Source: Candidatus Bathycorpusculum hydrogenotrophicum (GTDB taxonomy: Archaea > Thermoproteota > Bathyarchaeia > Bathyarchaeales > Bathycorpusculaceae). From it: 48,732 nt of DNA. Shown here piece after piece: positions 32,856-41,880 of the stretch (positions are counted from its first letter, which is position 1; each line of letters begins with the position of its first letter). The stretch is taken from NCBI GenBank assembly GCA_009783705.1, contig WRCX01000009.1:1-48732 (forward strand). Reading direction: 5' to 3'. Both the position numbers and the translations under genes were made by a program. Under the pieces are notes generated by a model. That model saw nothing but the letters and a program-made list of their open reading frames with translations, did no database searches and was not told where the DNA came from.

Positions 32856-34799
32856 CTATAGAAGTCTAAAGGTTTCTAACGGTGCGGGAACCACTGTGTT
32901 TATGCCTGCTTTATTGTCCAGAAAACCGGCAAAGTTTATGGTTTTTTGTTTTTCGCCGTGAACAACAAAGATACGTTCAGGTTTAGGTGAGAGATGTGTG
33001 AGGTAGTTGACTAGCTGTCGGCGGTCGCTGTGACCTGAGAAGCCCTCTATGGTGTTTACGCCCATCTTGACGCTTAGGGCAACCATTTTGCCTTCGTTGT
33101 CCATCATGGTAACCTCACCTATGCCTTTCTGTACGCGTCGGCCCATGGTTCCTTCGATCTGGTAGCTGACAAAGATGATCGAGTTGCGCTCATCTGAGGC
33201 CCAGGTCTTGAAGTACTCAATGACTGGACCACCTTCGAGCATACCGCTTGTTGCCAAGACGATGCATGGGTCGCCGTCCATTATGCTTGAGCGTTGGCGG
33301 GGGTGATCAACAATGGTAAAGTAGTCGGATTGGAAGGGATTGACTTCTTCGTGAAGGATGCTGTGGCGAACTTCTCGGCCCAAATACTCGGGATAGGCTG
33401 TGTGGATGGCTGTGGCTTCGCTTATCATACCCTCGATAAATACAGGTGCTTCTTTCATCATACCACGTTTCATATAGCCATCAATGACTAGCATGATTTC
33501 TTGTGCGCGTCCGACCGCAGGGACTGGTATGAGGACTTTGCCTTTGCGTTCAAGGGTTTGATTAATGACTTTGGTTATAGCTTCTTCTGCTTCAACTCTG
33601 GAAGGTACAATGTCATCGGGTCCGCTGTAGGTAGATTCGGTTATGACGGTTTCGATGCGTGGGAATTCTGTTGCGGCAGCTTCTAGGAGCATGGTGCGTC
33701 CGAATTTGTAGTCTCCGGTGTAGACGATGTTGTGTAAACCTTCGCCTATGTGGAGGTGTACCATGGCGCCGCCTAGAATGTGGCCGCTGTTATGAAGAGT
33801 TAGTCGGATATCAGGTGCGATGTCGGTAACGACGCCAAATCTTAGGGGGATAGTATGTAGGACGCATTCGCGGACGTCTTTTTGGTCGTAGAGTTGGGCG
33901 ACGCCTTGTTTGTTGGCGACATCGAGGTAGTCGAGTTGGAGCATGGTCATCAGATTGGAGGTTGGGGCAGAACAGTAGACGGGCCCGTCATAGCCGTATT
34001 TGTAGAGAAACGGAACTAGACCGCAGTGGTCGAGGTGGGCGTGGCTGATGACTACCGCGTCAAGGGAGTCCATTTGGAATTCGGGGGAGTCAAATCTTGG
34101 GAAGGATTCAAAGGGACGGTTACTGCCGGGGTGAATGCCGCAGTCTAGAAGTACGCTACTTTCGCGGGTTTTTAGCAGAAAGCATGATCGTCCGACTTCT
34201 TGGGCACCGCCCAATACTGTGAGGCGTATGTCTCCTACGTCGTAGGTTTTGGGTCGGAAAATGCGTTCGCCCACGGTGCGCAGGATGCGTTCGCGTTCTT
34301 TACTCTCCGAGTGGAGGTAGTGACGCATATGGGTAACGATTTTGGATTTAATGGGAGGACTGCGTAGTATGTGGGGGCGCCATTTGGTTTTTTTTATGAT
34401 TTCTTGGAGAACGGCGCCGTTTCGGCCGATAACTAGGCCGGGTTTTTTGGTTTCGATTATGATTTCGCCGAGGCTGGGGTCAAAGTTTATGTCGGTTATT
34501 TCAGCTTCGGGTGCGATGAGTTCGCGGGTTATTTTTTCGGCTTCTACCTCGGGTATGCGAACAGAGGGGTCTGGCCGTATGACGATTCTTTTGCGGATGA
34601 CGCCGACGATTTCAGCTACGATGCTGCTTTGGTCGACTAAAATTTCGGGGCGTTTAGTGTAGACCGCGAGCATAGGACCTTCGTATTCTATACGGGTAAC
34701 TTCTGCTTCGCGGGGAACTTTTTGAAGGATGTATTGGCTTATTTCGATTTTGTCTTTTTCTTTTTCTTGGGTTCGTGCCACAGTTTTAACTTCCTGCAT
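32856..34799 (-). CDS. aCPSF1/FttA: KH-domain beta-CASP ribonuclease, transcription termination factor
   Basis: Archaeal homologue of CPSF73, which cuts nascent RNA at U-rich sites and ends transcription. The 647-residue protein has two N-terminal KH-like domains (about 1-150, with VIGRNG at 123-128), a metallo-beta-lactamase domain starting near 190 (LTVLGGAQEVGRSC, HAHLDHCG at 253-260), a beta-CASP insertion and the C-terminal GFSGHSDRRQL and VVHGEKQ motifs. All zinc ligands appear present. Its start overlaps the end of psmB by 14 bases, so the two are co-transcribed. U-rich 3' ends elsewhere in the window are plausible targets. Confidence 0.95.
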   Translation of the reverse strand: MQEVKTVARTQEKEKDKIEISQYILQKVPREAEVTRIEYEGPMLAVYTKRPEILVDQSSIVAEIVGVIRKRIVIRPDPSVRIPEVEAEKITRELIAPEAEITDINFDPSLGEIIIETKKPGLVIGRNGAVLQEIIKKTKWRPHILRSPPIKSKIVTHMRHYLHSESKERERILRTVGERIFRPKTYDVGDIRLTVLGGAQEVGRSCFLLKTRESSVLLDCGIHPGSNRPFESFPRFDSPEFQMDSLDAVVISHAHLDHCGLVPFLYKYGYDGPVYCSAPTSNLMTMLQLDYLDVANKQGVAQLYDQKDVRECVLHTIPLRFGVVTDIAPDIRLTLHNSGHILGGAMVHLHIGEGLHNIVYTGDYKFGRTMLLEAAATEFPRIETVITESTYSGPDDIVPSRVEAEEAITKVINQTLERKGKVLIPVPAVGRAQEIMLVIDGYMKRGMMKEAPVFIEGMISEATAIHTAYPEYLGREVRHSILHEEVNPFQSDYFTIVDHPRQRSSIMDGDPCIVLATSGMLEGGPVIEYFKTWASDERNSIIFVSYQIEGTMGRRVQKGIGEVTMMDNEGKMVALSVKMGVNTIEGFSGHSDRRQLVNYLTHLSPKPERIFVVHGEKQKTINFAGFLDNKAGINTVVPAPLETFRLL

Positions 34800-35430
34800 G
34801 CAACAGTTTAGCTTTCTCTTCGGTGGTTAACTCTGTATAACCGTGTTGGTTGATAACTATGATGTTGTAGTTGTTGCCTGAGGCTACGTCGCGTTTCATA
34901 GCGGCGTTAACAGCTCGAGCGATAATTGGCAGAGTTTCAGCTATGGTGCTGTTTTCTTTGAATTTGTCTTCCAATACACCAAGTGCAACAGGTGAGCCGC
35001 TACCGGTGGATATCATTTTTTCCTCATGTAGGCTACCATAGGGGTCTAAGTTGAAGACATGGGAGCCGGTATCGTCAATGCCGCCAACAAGAACTTGAGT
35101 TGAGAGGGGGATGTAGCGTGCGGAGAAGAGTAGATTGGCTACTAATCGTGCAGCTGAAGCCACAGGGATGGGGCGGTTCATGTTGATTTTGTATAGATGC
35201 GCATTAGCAGTTAGGATGTCTACTACGCGTTGGGCATCAGCAACTGTGCCAGCAATAGTCATGCCGATATGATCGTCGATTTTGTAGACTTTTTTGCCTG
35301 CCGTATGAGCAATATAGTAACCCATAGTTACACGGGTATCAGAGGCCAAGATCACCCCGTCTGTACAGACTACGCCTATAGTAGTTGTTCCCTTAAGGAC
35401 TAATTCATTAGCTGGATTATTTTGTGACAT
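34786..35430 (-). CDS. psmB: proteasome beta subunit
   Basis: Catalytic subunit of the 20S proteasome. I place the start at the ATG giving MSQNNPANELVLKG, a 14-residue propeptide cut before TTTIGVV, so the catalytic threonine is residue 15; the upstream ATG at 35478 would add 16 atypical residues. The aspartate of ASDTRVT, the conserved lysine of GKKVYKI and GSGSPVALGVLE are in place, so it is an active-type beta subunit. It overlaps the aCPSF1 gene downstream. The alpha subunit is not in the window. Confidence 0.94.
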   Translation of the reverse strand: MSQNNPANELVLKGTTTIGVVCTDGVILASDTRVTMGYYIAHTAGKKVYKIDDHIGMTIAGTVADAQRVVDILTANAHLYKINMNRPIPVASAARLVANLLFSARYIPLSTQVLVGGIDDTGSHVFNLDPYGSLHEEKMISTGSGSPVALGVLEDKFKENSTIAETLPIIARAVNAAMKRDVASGNNYNIIVINQHGYTELTTEEKAKLLHAGS

Positions 35431-35654
35431 AGTTTTGTGCTCCCTAAAACTCCGTTTTGCGGAATGCCATCCACTCAAGGAAGATGCACCATGTAATCTT
35501 TCTGTGAACCTAATTAATATTTCGCCAAAGAAAAACAGAGAAAGCTTTTGAGACCAGAGACCCTATCTGGGTTTTTTGCACCATCAGAACAACTAACCAC
35601 CTTTTTAGAATCGCGCTATCCTAAATGTTTTTAAGATGCCCAATCTTTGAGTCA

Positions 35655-35722
35655 GCCAATTGGCGGGTGAGTGAAGTCTCCCATCCGTTCCGCCAATAAA
35701 AATAAAACCCGGATCAGGGAGG
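35655..35722 (+). promoter_or_regulatory. structured leader of queT-queC, candidate SD-sequestering pseudoknot
   Basis: ATTGGCGG (35659-35666) and CCGCCAAT (35690-35697) form a perfect 8-bp stem. Its loop contains TCTCCC (35677-35682), which can pair with the ribosome site GGGAGG (35717-35722) through six pairs including one G-T. An A-rich link, TAAAAATAAAA, joins the two. The stem's 5' arm is also half of a 10-base palindrome, GCCAATTGGC (35655-35664), so an alternative pairing exists. This hairpin, A-rich tail and SD-pairing plan is that of preQ1 riboswitches, and the downstream gene is the preQ1/preQ0-type transporter queT. Sequence does not match a known class; function is inferred. Confidence 0.4.
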
Positions 35723-35731
35723 CAAATATAA

Positions 35732-36244
35732 TTGAAGATACAAACTAAAGATTTAGCAGTAATAGCAGTATATGGTGCCCTCTATGTGGCGCTGGCCGTT
35801 TTTTTTGAGCCTATATCTTATGGAGCCATTCAAGTTCGCGTGGCTAATGTGATGCTTGCGTCAGTGCCGCTTTTGGGCATAGCAGGGGTTTTTGGACAGG
35901 CCATGGGCGTTTTTGTTGCCAATTTGTACTCACAACTTGGCCCTATCGACCTGCTGAACACTATACCATCTTTGGCTATGTCTTTCATAGTTTTCTATGT
36001 CTATAAACGCACAAAAAATGATTACACAGTCATTGGAACCTGCATTGCCTATTCGGTGGTCTTGGGAGTGACAGTTGGGTGGATGCTCAACTATGTGTGG
36101 AACGCACCATTGCTAGCCACGATGGCATATGTTATGCTGGGAAACATCATAGCAAGTGTAGCTCTTGGATGGCCGGTGTTTATGGTTCTTAAGCGAATTG
36201 GCGTGTTTGAACAATGGTTTAACAGAGGCGAAAAATATGCGTGA
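35732..36244 (+). CDS. queT: QueT-type ECF transporter S component (queuosine/archaeosine precursor)
   Basis: A 170-residue membrane protein with about five or six helices, matching QueT (COG4708): the start KDLAVIAVYGALYVALAVFF, then YGAIQVRVANVMLASVPLLG, and a charged end. QueT binds queuosine precursors such as preQ1 or preQ0 for import through the ECF module. The TTG start has a strong GGGAGG site nine bases upstream, inside a structured leader. The gene overlaps queC by eight bases, so import and synthesis of the 7-deazaguanine precursor are made from one message; in archaea preQ0 is used for archaeosine in tRNA. Confidence 0.85.
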   Translation: MKIQTKDLAVIAVYGALYVALAVFFEPISYGAIQVRVANVMLASVPLLGIAGVFGQAMGVFVANLYSQLGPIDLLNTIPSLAMSFIVFYVYKRTKNDYTVIGTCIAYSVVLGVTVGWMLNYVWNAPLLATMAYVMLGNIIASVALGWPVFMVLKRIGVFEQWFNRGEKYA

Positions 36245-36902
36245 TAGTAAAAAGTGTGTGGTTGTGTTAAGTGGGGGTTTGGATTCGGCGGTTGTTGCGT
36301 ATTGGGCTAAAGCTCAGGGTTATCAAATCTATCCGTTGACCTTTAATTATGGTCAAATTGCACTCAAAGAAACTCTAGCCGCGCAAAAAATTGCGCAGGC
36401 GCTCAATACCACCACCAAAGTCATTGATCTCTCTGCGCTCAGAGATATCTATGGGGGTGCGTCGTCTTTGGTGAGCCGTGATATTCCCCTTACCTCAGAG
36501 TTTAGCGATTCTATCATCGTGCCTTTTCGTAATGCGATTTTTCTCTCTGCGGCTGTTGCATATGCTATAACGGTGGGTGCAGATCAGGTTTTCTATGGTG
36601 CGCAGGGTTCTGATGAGGCTTGTTATGCTGACTGCAGGCGTGAGTTCTATGAAGCTTTTGAGAAAGCCGCTCAACTGGGAACTGAGCGGAAAATTAGCAT
36701 AGAGGCCCCTTTTAGTAATAAACTCAAATCTGAGGTCATAGAGGAAGGCCGCAAGTTAGGTGTTCCGTTTGAGTTTACGTGGTCATGCTATCTTGATGGG
36801 GCCATACATTGCGGCAAATGTGAAGCTTGCGTTAATCGCAGAAAAGCCTTCACCGCAACAGGTACCGCTGACCCTACAAAATACAGAACAAGCACAGAAT
36901 AA
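36237..36902 (+). CDS. queC: 7-cyano-7-deazaguanine (preQ0) synthase QueC
   Basis: ATP-dependent enzyme turning 7-carboxy-7-deazaguanine into preQ0, the base later inserted into archaeal tRNA to make archaeosine. The start is ATG 36237 (MRDSKKCVVV), overlapping queT; a longer frame from 36165 is only queT in another frame. The PP-loop SGGLDSA (12-18), FNYGQ, the FRNAIFLSAAVAYA helix and the C-terminal zinc cysteines of SCYLDGAIHCGKCEACVNR are all present in 221 residues. The downstream gap carries a long inverted repeat. Confidence 0.93.
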   Translation: MRDSKKCVVVLSGGLDSAVVAYWAKAQGYQIYPLTFNYGQIALKETLAAQKIAQALNTTTKVIDLSALRDIYGGASSLVSRDIPLTSEFSDSIIVPFRNAIFLSAAVAYAITVGADQVFYGAQGSDEACYADCRREFYEAFEKAAQLGTERKISIEAPFSNKLKSEVIEEGRKLGVPFEFTWSCYLDGAIHCGKCEACVNRRKAFTATGTADPTKYRTSTE

Positions 36903-37025
36903 CAAGAATTAGCGCAAATATACTAAGTCAGTATAATACATCATAATTAGTACAATATACTATAGTAAGTACACCTATTTGCAAAAATATATTAACCCAC
37001 ATAGCAAATTAATACAGATATTGGA

Positions 37026-37096
37026 AATTTGGACAGAGCGGATTATTATAAATCGTCAGGTGATATGGTGAATTATGATGCCGCACTGTCCAAATT
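37026..37096. repeat. 71-base inverted repeat with 16-base arms
   Basis: The left arm AATTTGGACAGAGCGG (37026-37041) and right arm CCGCACTGTCCAAATT (37081-37096) are complementary over 16 bases with a single A-A mismatch, around a 39-base AT-rich centre. It lies in the 430-base gap between queC and the GGR gene. It may be a small structured RNA, a 3'-end hairpin of queT-queC or a miniature mobile element; no target-site duplication is evident. The rest of the gap is AT-rich and otherwise unremarkable. Confidence 0.6.
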
Positions 37097-37307
37097 GCCG
37101 ACTATAAAGACTCAATACTAACTAATAATTCTTTTGAAACCAACAACCAAACACACACGCAACCCAACAAAACACAATCAAACCAAAATAACCCACCAAT
37201 AACAACACCAACAATCAAAACACCAACCACTGTCAGAAATAACCAAGATAACAACAACAATTCACCACAAATGATCCGGCACAAAAAAACAGACAAGCAG
37301 TCTACGG

Positions 37308-37316
37308 TTATATAAG
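37308..37316 (+). promoter_or_regulatory. TATA box for the geranylgeranyl reductase gene
   Basis: TTATATAAG centred about 25 bases before the ATG at 37337, fitting a leaderless transcript and favouring that ATG over the GTG at 37334. Confidence 0.55.
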
Positions 37317-37336
37317 AAGCGGACAAAGTAAATGTG

Positions 37337-38563
37337 ATGAATACACAAAACTCCCCGCAGGTAGCAGTTATTGGCGCTGGACCTGCCGGTTCCTATACAG
37401 CACTCCAACTAGCAAAGCACGGCATAAAAACAGTAGTTTTTGAAGAACATCCCCAAATCGGGCAACCTGCTCACTGTGCCGGACATATCAGCATTCGAAG
37501 TCTCAAAACCTTGGGACTCTATCCCCTAGAGGGCATCGTTGAGAATACGTTTTGTGCAGCCAACTTTTATTCGCCACACGGCACCAAATTTACTTTACAT
37601 CTCGACTGCCCAGTCACCGCAGCCCTAAACCGAACATACCTTGATCAATACATAGCAAAACAAGCCCAAAAAGCAGGCGCCGAGTTTATACTAAATTCTC
37701 GAGTACAAACACTGCTCATACAAAAAGGCACCGTAACCGGCCTCAAAGTAAAAACAAACAACACCGACACACACCTAAGTACACCCATTGTTATAGATGC
37801 GGAGGGAATTTCATCACGACTTCTGCGCCAAACCGGTCTAACACCGCTAAAACCCAGCGGCCTTGTCTATGCCATAGAAACCGAGATGGACAACATAGAA
37901 AACATAGAGAAACACGCAGTGGAGGTTTATTTTGGCAAAGGGTATGCACCAGGATTCTATGGCTGGGTTATTCCAAAGCCCGATGGCACCGCCAAAGTAG
38001 GTCTAGCCACAAACCAAGGCGACCCACGCAACTATCTCAAACGCCTCATGACCAAACACCCCGTGGCCTCAAAACAACTCTCAAAAGCCAAAATCCTAAA
38101 CGCCAACTATCACGCAATTAGTTTGGGAGGCCCAATACCACAGGCCTGCAGCAACGGCTTTTTAGCAGTTGGAGATTGCGCATCACAAATAAAACCTACA
38201 ACAGGCGGCGGAGTCATCTTTAGTTTAACCGCGGCCAAAGAAGCCGCAAACACAGCAAACCAAGCCCTAACTAGGGGTGATGTTTCTGTAAAAACGCTGA
38301 TGAGCTATCAGAGGCGATGTACAGAGTTGTTTAGTTTTGATTTCAAAACAATGCTACAGCTGAGGCACTTTTTAGATTCACTCTCCGATGAAAAATTAGA
38401 TGCGATGTTGCGAGTATGCAGTAAACTTGGCGTCGACAAAGCCCTGCGCGGTGTCACAGAAATCGACTACCAAGGCAAAATGCTACTAAACGTTGCAACA
38501 AAACCCGCCATGATAGCCGCACTCGCATACTTTGGACTACTATACCTCCACAACCACAGCTAA
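37337..38563 (+). CDS. geranylgeranyl reductase family flavoprotein
   Basis: FAD enzyme that hydrogenates the isoprenoid chains of archaeal membrane lipids, or geranylgeranyl diphosphate. The 408 residues include the FAD-binding VIGAGPAGSYTALQLAKHG (about 11-29), a CAGH cysteine site (about 56-59), the FYGWVIPKPDGTAKVG lipid-binding motif and GDCASQIKPTTGGGV for the FAD tail. A hydrophobic C-terminus may rest on the membrane. Leaderless start at 37337 with a TATA box at the right distance. Several GGR paralogues are usual in archaea, so the precise lipid substrate is not assigned. Confidence 0.9.
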   Translation: MNTQNSPQVAVIGAGPAGSYTALQLAKHGIKTVVFEEHPQIGQPAHCAGHISIRSLKTLGLYPLEGIVENTFCAANFYSPHGTKFTLHLDCPVTAALNRTYLDQYIAKQAQKAGAEFILNSRVQTLLIQKGTVTGLKVKTNNTDTHLSTPIVIDAEGISSRLLRQTGLTPLKPSGLVYAIETEMDNIENIEKHAVEVYFGKGYAPGFYGWVIPKPDGTAKVGLATNQGDPRNYLKRLMTKHPVASKQLSKAKILNANYHAISLGGPIPQACSNGFLAVGDCASQIKPTTGGGVIFSLTAAKEAANTANQALTRGDVSVKTLMSYQRRCTELFSFDFKTMLQLRHFLDSLSDEKLDAMLRVCSKLGVDKALRGVTEIDYQGKMLLNVATKPAMIAALAYFGLLYLHNHS

Positions 38564-38716
38564 CAGCATCAACTATTATTGTTGCTACCGTTGAACAACC
38601 TGCCGTCAAATTAGACAAAAGGCACCAGAGCTGTAGCCGAGGATGAATATATTTGGGTAAGCAGTTATATGAAGGCATAAGATCATATCAGGCAGATAAA
38701 TGAAACATATCTCGTG

Positions 38717-39826
38717 ATGTTGATGACAGAAAAAGACCTGGGATATCGTCGCATCCAATGCACTGGCAGAGGTGCCTACATCATCAGCCTCCCCAAAGGC
38801 TGGGTTGAAGACATAAACTTGGAACGGGGCAGTGAAATAGCTTTCAACATTCAACCCGACAACACTCTCCTATTGACCCCGCGCAAAATCGCCGAAAAAC
38901 AAGCCCAAAACACCACCATCAAACCCAAAGAATACAGTATAAACATCGATCAAAAAGAAGATATAAAATCTGCCCTTCGTATGACCCGAGCCCTCTACAC
39001 CATAGGTGCCGACATCATCCACATCCGCTTCAAAAACCAAGAAAACACCCAAAAATACAAAACTGAAACCAAAAATTTTGTCCGCGACACCTTCCTAGGC
39101 GCAGAAATCATCGACGAAACCCCAAACCAAATCACCCTCCAGATCTTCATCAAACACACAGAGTTTGGCATAGAAAAAGCCGTCCGCCGCATGTCCATCG
39201 TGGCACTATCCGCCAACCGCAACGCCATAACCACCCTCACAGACCCCAACCCCTCACTATCAGAAAGCGTAATCCAAACCCGAAACGAAGTGAACCGACT
39301 CGGACTCTACATCATACGCCAACTCAAACACGGCATCGAACATAATCTCCACCGAGAACTCGGCCTCCAAACCCCCAAAGAGTTTTTACTCTACCGCATA
39401 GCCGTCAATGACATCGAAAACATTGCAGAAAACGCCCTCAACATCATCAACAACATAAACGCCTTCCAAAAACTCCTTGACAACCAAACCCTGTTCATAA
39501 AAGAGCCCGTAGACGAAGAAATCCATGAACCATTAACAAACTACTATGCACAAGCCCAACAACTCTATGAAGATGCAGTAAAAGCGATGTTTAAACGGGA
39601 TTACAAAGATGCAGAGAAGCTTATCTCAAAACGAGAAACATTTGTGAATCTAGAAAAGGACCTGATGATGCTGATTTCAAGCAAAAAACTGGACCCCAAT
39701 GTTTCAGCGATTCTGCGTCTAATCTTTGACAACGCTAAACGCATCATGGATTACGCTAGAAACCTATCTGAACTCACACTAAATCTCACTGCAGAAGAAC
39801 TCTGCGCAACAGTGACATATAAGTAA
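38717..39826 (+). CDS. AbrB-PhoU fusion, phosphate-uptake regulator type
   Basis: An archaeal regulator joining a DNA-binding swapped-hairpin AbrB/SpoVT domain (about residues 8-50: YRRIQCTGRGAYIISLPKGW) to two helical PhoU-like bundles (about 195-365). PhoU proteins control phosphate transport genes; the fused form is thought to act directly as a transcription factor. The middle segment (about 60-185) is an alpha/beta linker typical of these proteins. There is no phosphate transporter in the window, so its target is elsewhere. The coding strand is strongly A/C-rich. Start is one of the ATGs at 38717 or 38723. Confidence 0.87.
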   Translation: MLMTEKDLGYRRIQCTGRGAYIISLPKGWVEDINLERGSEIAFNIQPDNTLLLTPRKIAEKQAQNTTIKPKEYSINIDQKEDIKSALRMTRALYTIGADIIHIRFKNQENTQKYKTETKNFVRDTFLGAEIIDETPNQITLQIFIKHTEFGIEKAVRRMSIVALSANRNAITTLTDPNPSLSESVIQTRNEVNRLGLYIIRQLKHGIEHNLHRELGLQTPKEFLLYRIAVNDIENIAENALNIINNINAFQKLLDNQTLFIKEPVDEEIHEPLTNYYAQAQQLYEDAVKAMFKRDYKDAEKLISKRETFVNLEKDLMMLISSKKLDPNVSAILRLIFDNAKRIMDYARNLSELTLNLTAEELCATVTYK

Positions 39827-40045
39827 ACCATAAAAACATAAACCGAAATACCCAGTTTTTACAAGCAAAAATGATAAAATATCCATTCAGAGCTTGTGAT
39901 TAAATTCAACCAAGTTAAGGTCACTCAGCTTTAGCGTATTCCATTATTTAAAGGTAAAAATCCGGAGAAAAACTAAATCACCAAGTTAACGGTTTATCGG
40001 TAGATTGATAGAAAAATAGTTAGGAAAATGAAAGTCATCTGCTCA

Positions 40046-41017
40046 TTATACGCATTGTAATTTTTTATTCGCCGCCTCACGTACGTCAGTGTATTTGGAA
40101 TTTTTTGCAATATCAGCTAACGCTTGTTGATCATCGATCTTTTCAACCGCCGCCAAACACACAATAGAATATTTAGCGTTTTTAGCAATATCAACCAACA
40201 TTACTTCGTCATTACCAAACTTGTCAATAGCGGCCCTGCACACATCAGTGTATTTGGAGTTTTTTGCAATATCAGCCCACCGTGGTGCGAAAACTATCTT
40301 ATCAAGCGCAGCTATGCGTACATCAGAATATTGGGAGTTTATAGCCGCTTCAGTAAACAATGCTTCACCACTGAGGCCATCTATCTTATCAAGCGCTACT
40401 CTGCGCACATCAGAATACGGGGAGTAAAAGGCATAAAAAGACAAACACCCGGGGTCAACTAACTTATCAACAACTGCTCTAAACACCTCATAACATTCGG
40501 GGTAATAGACAGTTTCATTGGCAAGATCAGCCAACAATGTTTGGTTATCTAACTTTTTAACTGCTGCTATGCGTACGTCAGTGTATTTGGAATTTTTTGC
40601 AATATCAGCTAACGCTTGTTGATCATCGATCTTTTCAACCGCCGCCAAACACACAATAGAATATTTAGCGTTTTTAGCAATATCAACCAACCATGCTTGG
40701 TTATCTAATTTTTCAAGCGCTACTCTGCGCACATCAGAATACCTAGCGTTTTTGGCAACGTCAGCCAGTACAGTGGGTACAGATAACTTCTTAACCGCCG
40801 CTATGCACACATCAGGATCGTCATCACCTTTGGCAACATCAGCAAATCCTGTTTGTTCTTCTACCTGCTTAATCGCTACTACACGCACATCCTGAAGTGG
40901 TACGGTTTTGGCCATATTAATCAACTCTAACGGCTTTGTTTCAGCCTCAACAGCTTTTAACGCTTTGCCTTTTTCACTATCATCAATTGTCCAATCCGAA
41001 TTGAAGCTCATAATCAT
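40046..41017 (-). CDS. HEAT-like alpha-solenoid repeat protein
   Basis: A 323-residue soluble protein made almost entirely of two-helix repeats of about 26 residues, with the consensus LADIAKNSKYTDVRIAAVKKLDNQ. About eleven units are visible, one of them longer (around 165-195). The aspartate-valine-arginine turn and alanine-rich second helix resemble HEAT/PBS-lyase-type solenoids used for protein binding. Two 120-base stretches of the gene are identical at DNA level, showing recent unit duplication or conversion. It stands alone in an accessory stretch left of a tRNA gene. Binding partner unknown. Confidence 0.8.
   Translation of the reverse strand: MIMSFNSDWTIDDSEKGKALKAVEAETKPLELINMAKTVPLQDVRVVAIKQVEEQTGFADVAKGDDDPDVCIAAVKKLSVPTVLADVAKNARYSDVRRVALEKLDNQAWLVDIAKNAKYSIVCLAAVEKIDDQQALADIAKNSKYTDVRIAAVKKLDNQTLLADLANETVYYPECYEVFRAVVDKLVDPGCLSFYAFYSPYSDVRRVALDKIDGLSGEALFTEAAINSQYSDVRIAALDKIVFAPRWADIAKNSKYTDVCRAAIDKFGNDEVMLVDIAKNAKYSIVCLAAVEKIDDQQALADIAKNSKYTDVREAANKKLQCV
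40080..40691. repeat. identical 120-base direct repeats inside the HEAT-like gene
   Basis: Positions 40080-40199 and 40572-40691 read identically base for base, while the surrounding repeats are only similar at protein level. This points to a recent duplication or gene conversion that moves about one and a half solenoid units, 492 bases apart. Confidence 0.85.
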
Positions 41018-41149
41018 TCTTTAGCGTGCCCATTAATAATTCTATCACGAGTGGGTCTTTACAAAGTATTAAAATTTGCCTAAACCACCAAATTTCTTCC
41101 ACTCATTTTAACTTTGATTATACATGAAATAATTTTGAGGGAAGACAAA

Positions 41150-41392
41150 TTACAATTTATCAGACACTGTCTTTAAACGATACGACTTGTTCCTGTTCAC
41201 GCCTGAGGAGCCAAAGAATGTTTTCGCTGACAAGTTACAACAATACCCTGCGAGCGTGCTGTGCGAACGCCCGATGGTTTGCGCAGTTTGCATTGTGCTA
41301 ATCGCTCCGTTCTGCACAATGTAGACAAGAATACGCGCACGATCTTCTTTGTTATCGTTCATTTTATCGTTCAAAATTTTATCATCATTCAC
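41150..41392 (-). CDS. small helix-turn-helix protein
   Basis: An 80-residue protein. A charged start (about 1-17, with repeated DK/ND words) is followed by a helix-turn-helix: DRARILVYIVQNG, then MQTAQTIGRSHSTLAGYCCN. The end, NKSYRLKTVSDKL, could be a wing strand. No family is recognised. The words TATCGTTCA and its inverse occur several times around the start, overlapping the first codons, which could be operator sites for its own product. It may be a truncated regulator left over from an integrated element. Confidence 0.5.
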   Translation of the reverse strand: MNDDKILNDKMNDNKEDRARILVYIVQNGAISTMQTAQTIGRSHSTLAGYCCNLSAKTFFGSSGVNRNKSYRLKTVSDKL

Positions 41393-41522
41393 TTCGTTGA
41401 ACGATAAACTGAGTGTTAGATGGCTTTGAAGATGTTTCCGTCTACAGTTCGTGAACAGTTTGTTATTCTTTTATTATTGTCCAAATCAAGAAAAAATTTT
41501 TAGCCAAAACAGGAAAAAACAT

Positions 41523-41675
41523 ATGGCCAAATCCAGTAATTATTTTATTAAAGAAAATGTAAATACAGAAAAAATGGGGATGCCTTCATTTTTAGCAATA
41601 GTGACAGCAACACAAATTGCGTATCAACGTGATGATGGTATATGGGTTATTCCGCTTGGGTGTTTGAAGGATTAA
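41523..41675 (+). pseudogene. possible C-terminal remnant of a DUF4143-type AAA ATPase
   Basis: From ATG 41523 the frame gives 50 residues: MGMPSFLAIVTATQIAYQRDDGIWVIPLGCLKD makes up the end. The words AYxRxDGIxVIPxGCLKD are typical of the extreme C-terminus of DUF4143-containing archaeal and bacterial ATPases. No matching ATPase sequence lies upstream, so this seems to be the last scrap of a deleted gene, or a short stand-alone protein with the same end. It is expressed, if at all, from an unclear promoter. Confidence 0.4.
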
Positions 41676-41880
41676 AGCAAGATAAACGTCACGGACAATT
41701 GAAAGATCGAACACTTAGAGGGTCAAGGAAACTATATAACTTCACCATTTTGGAGTTGGTTGAGGCTACAATATGCTCTTGCAAAGCGTTGTTCATAGTC
41801 ATGGATTAGTTCAGTGGTTGTCATGTTCTTAGTATTTTCTGGGAATTTAAAAATTTAGGAGGTCAACAGAAGCAGAAGGA

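Noticed and set aside
37334-37336. GTG as start of the geranylgeranyl reductase
   Set aside because: The TATA spacing fits the ATG one codon later; the difference is trivial and both remain possible.
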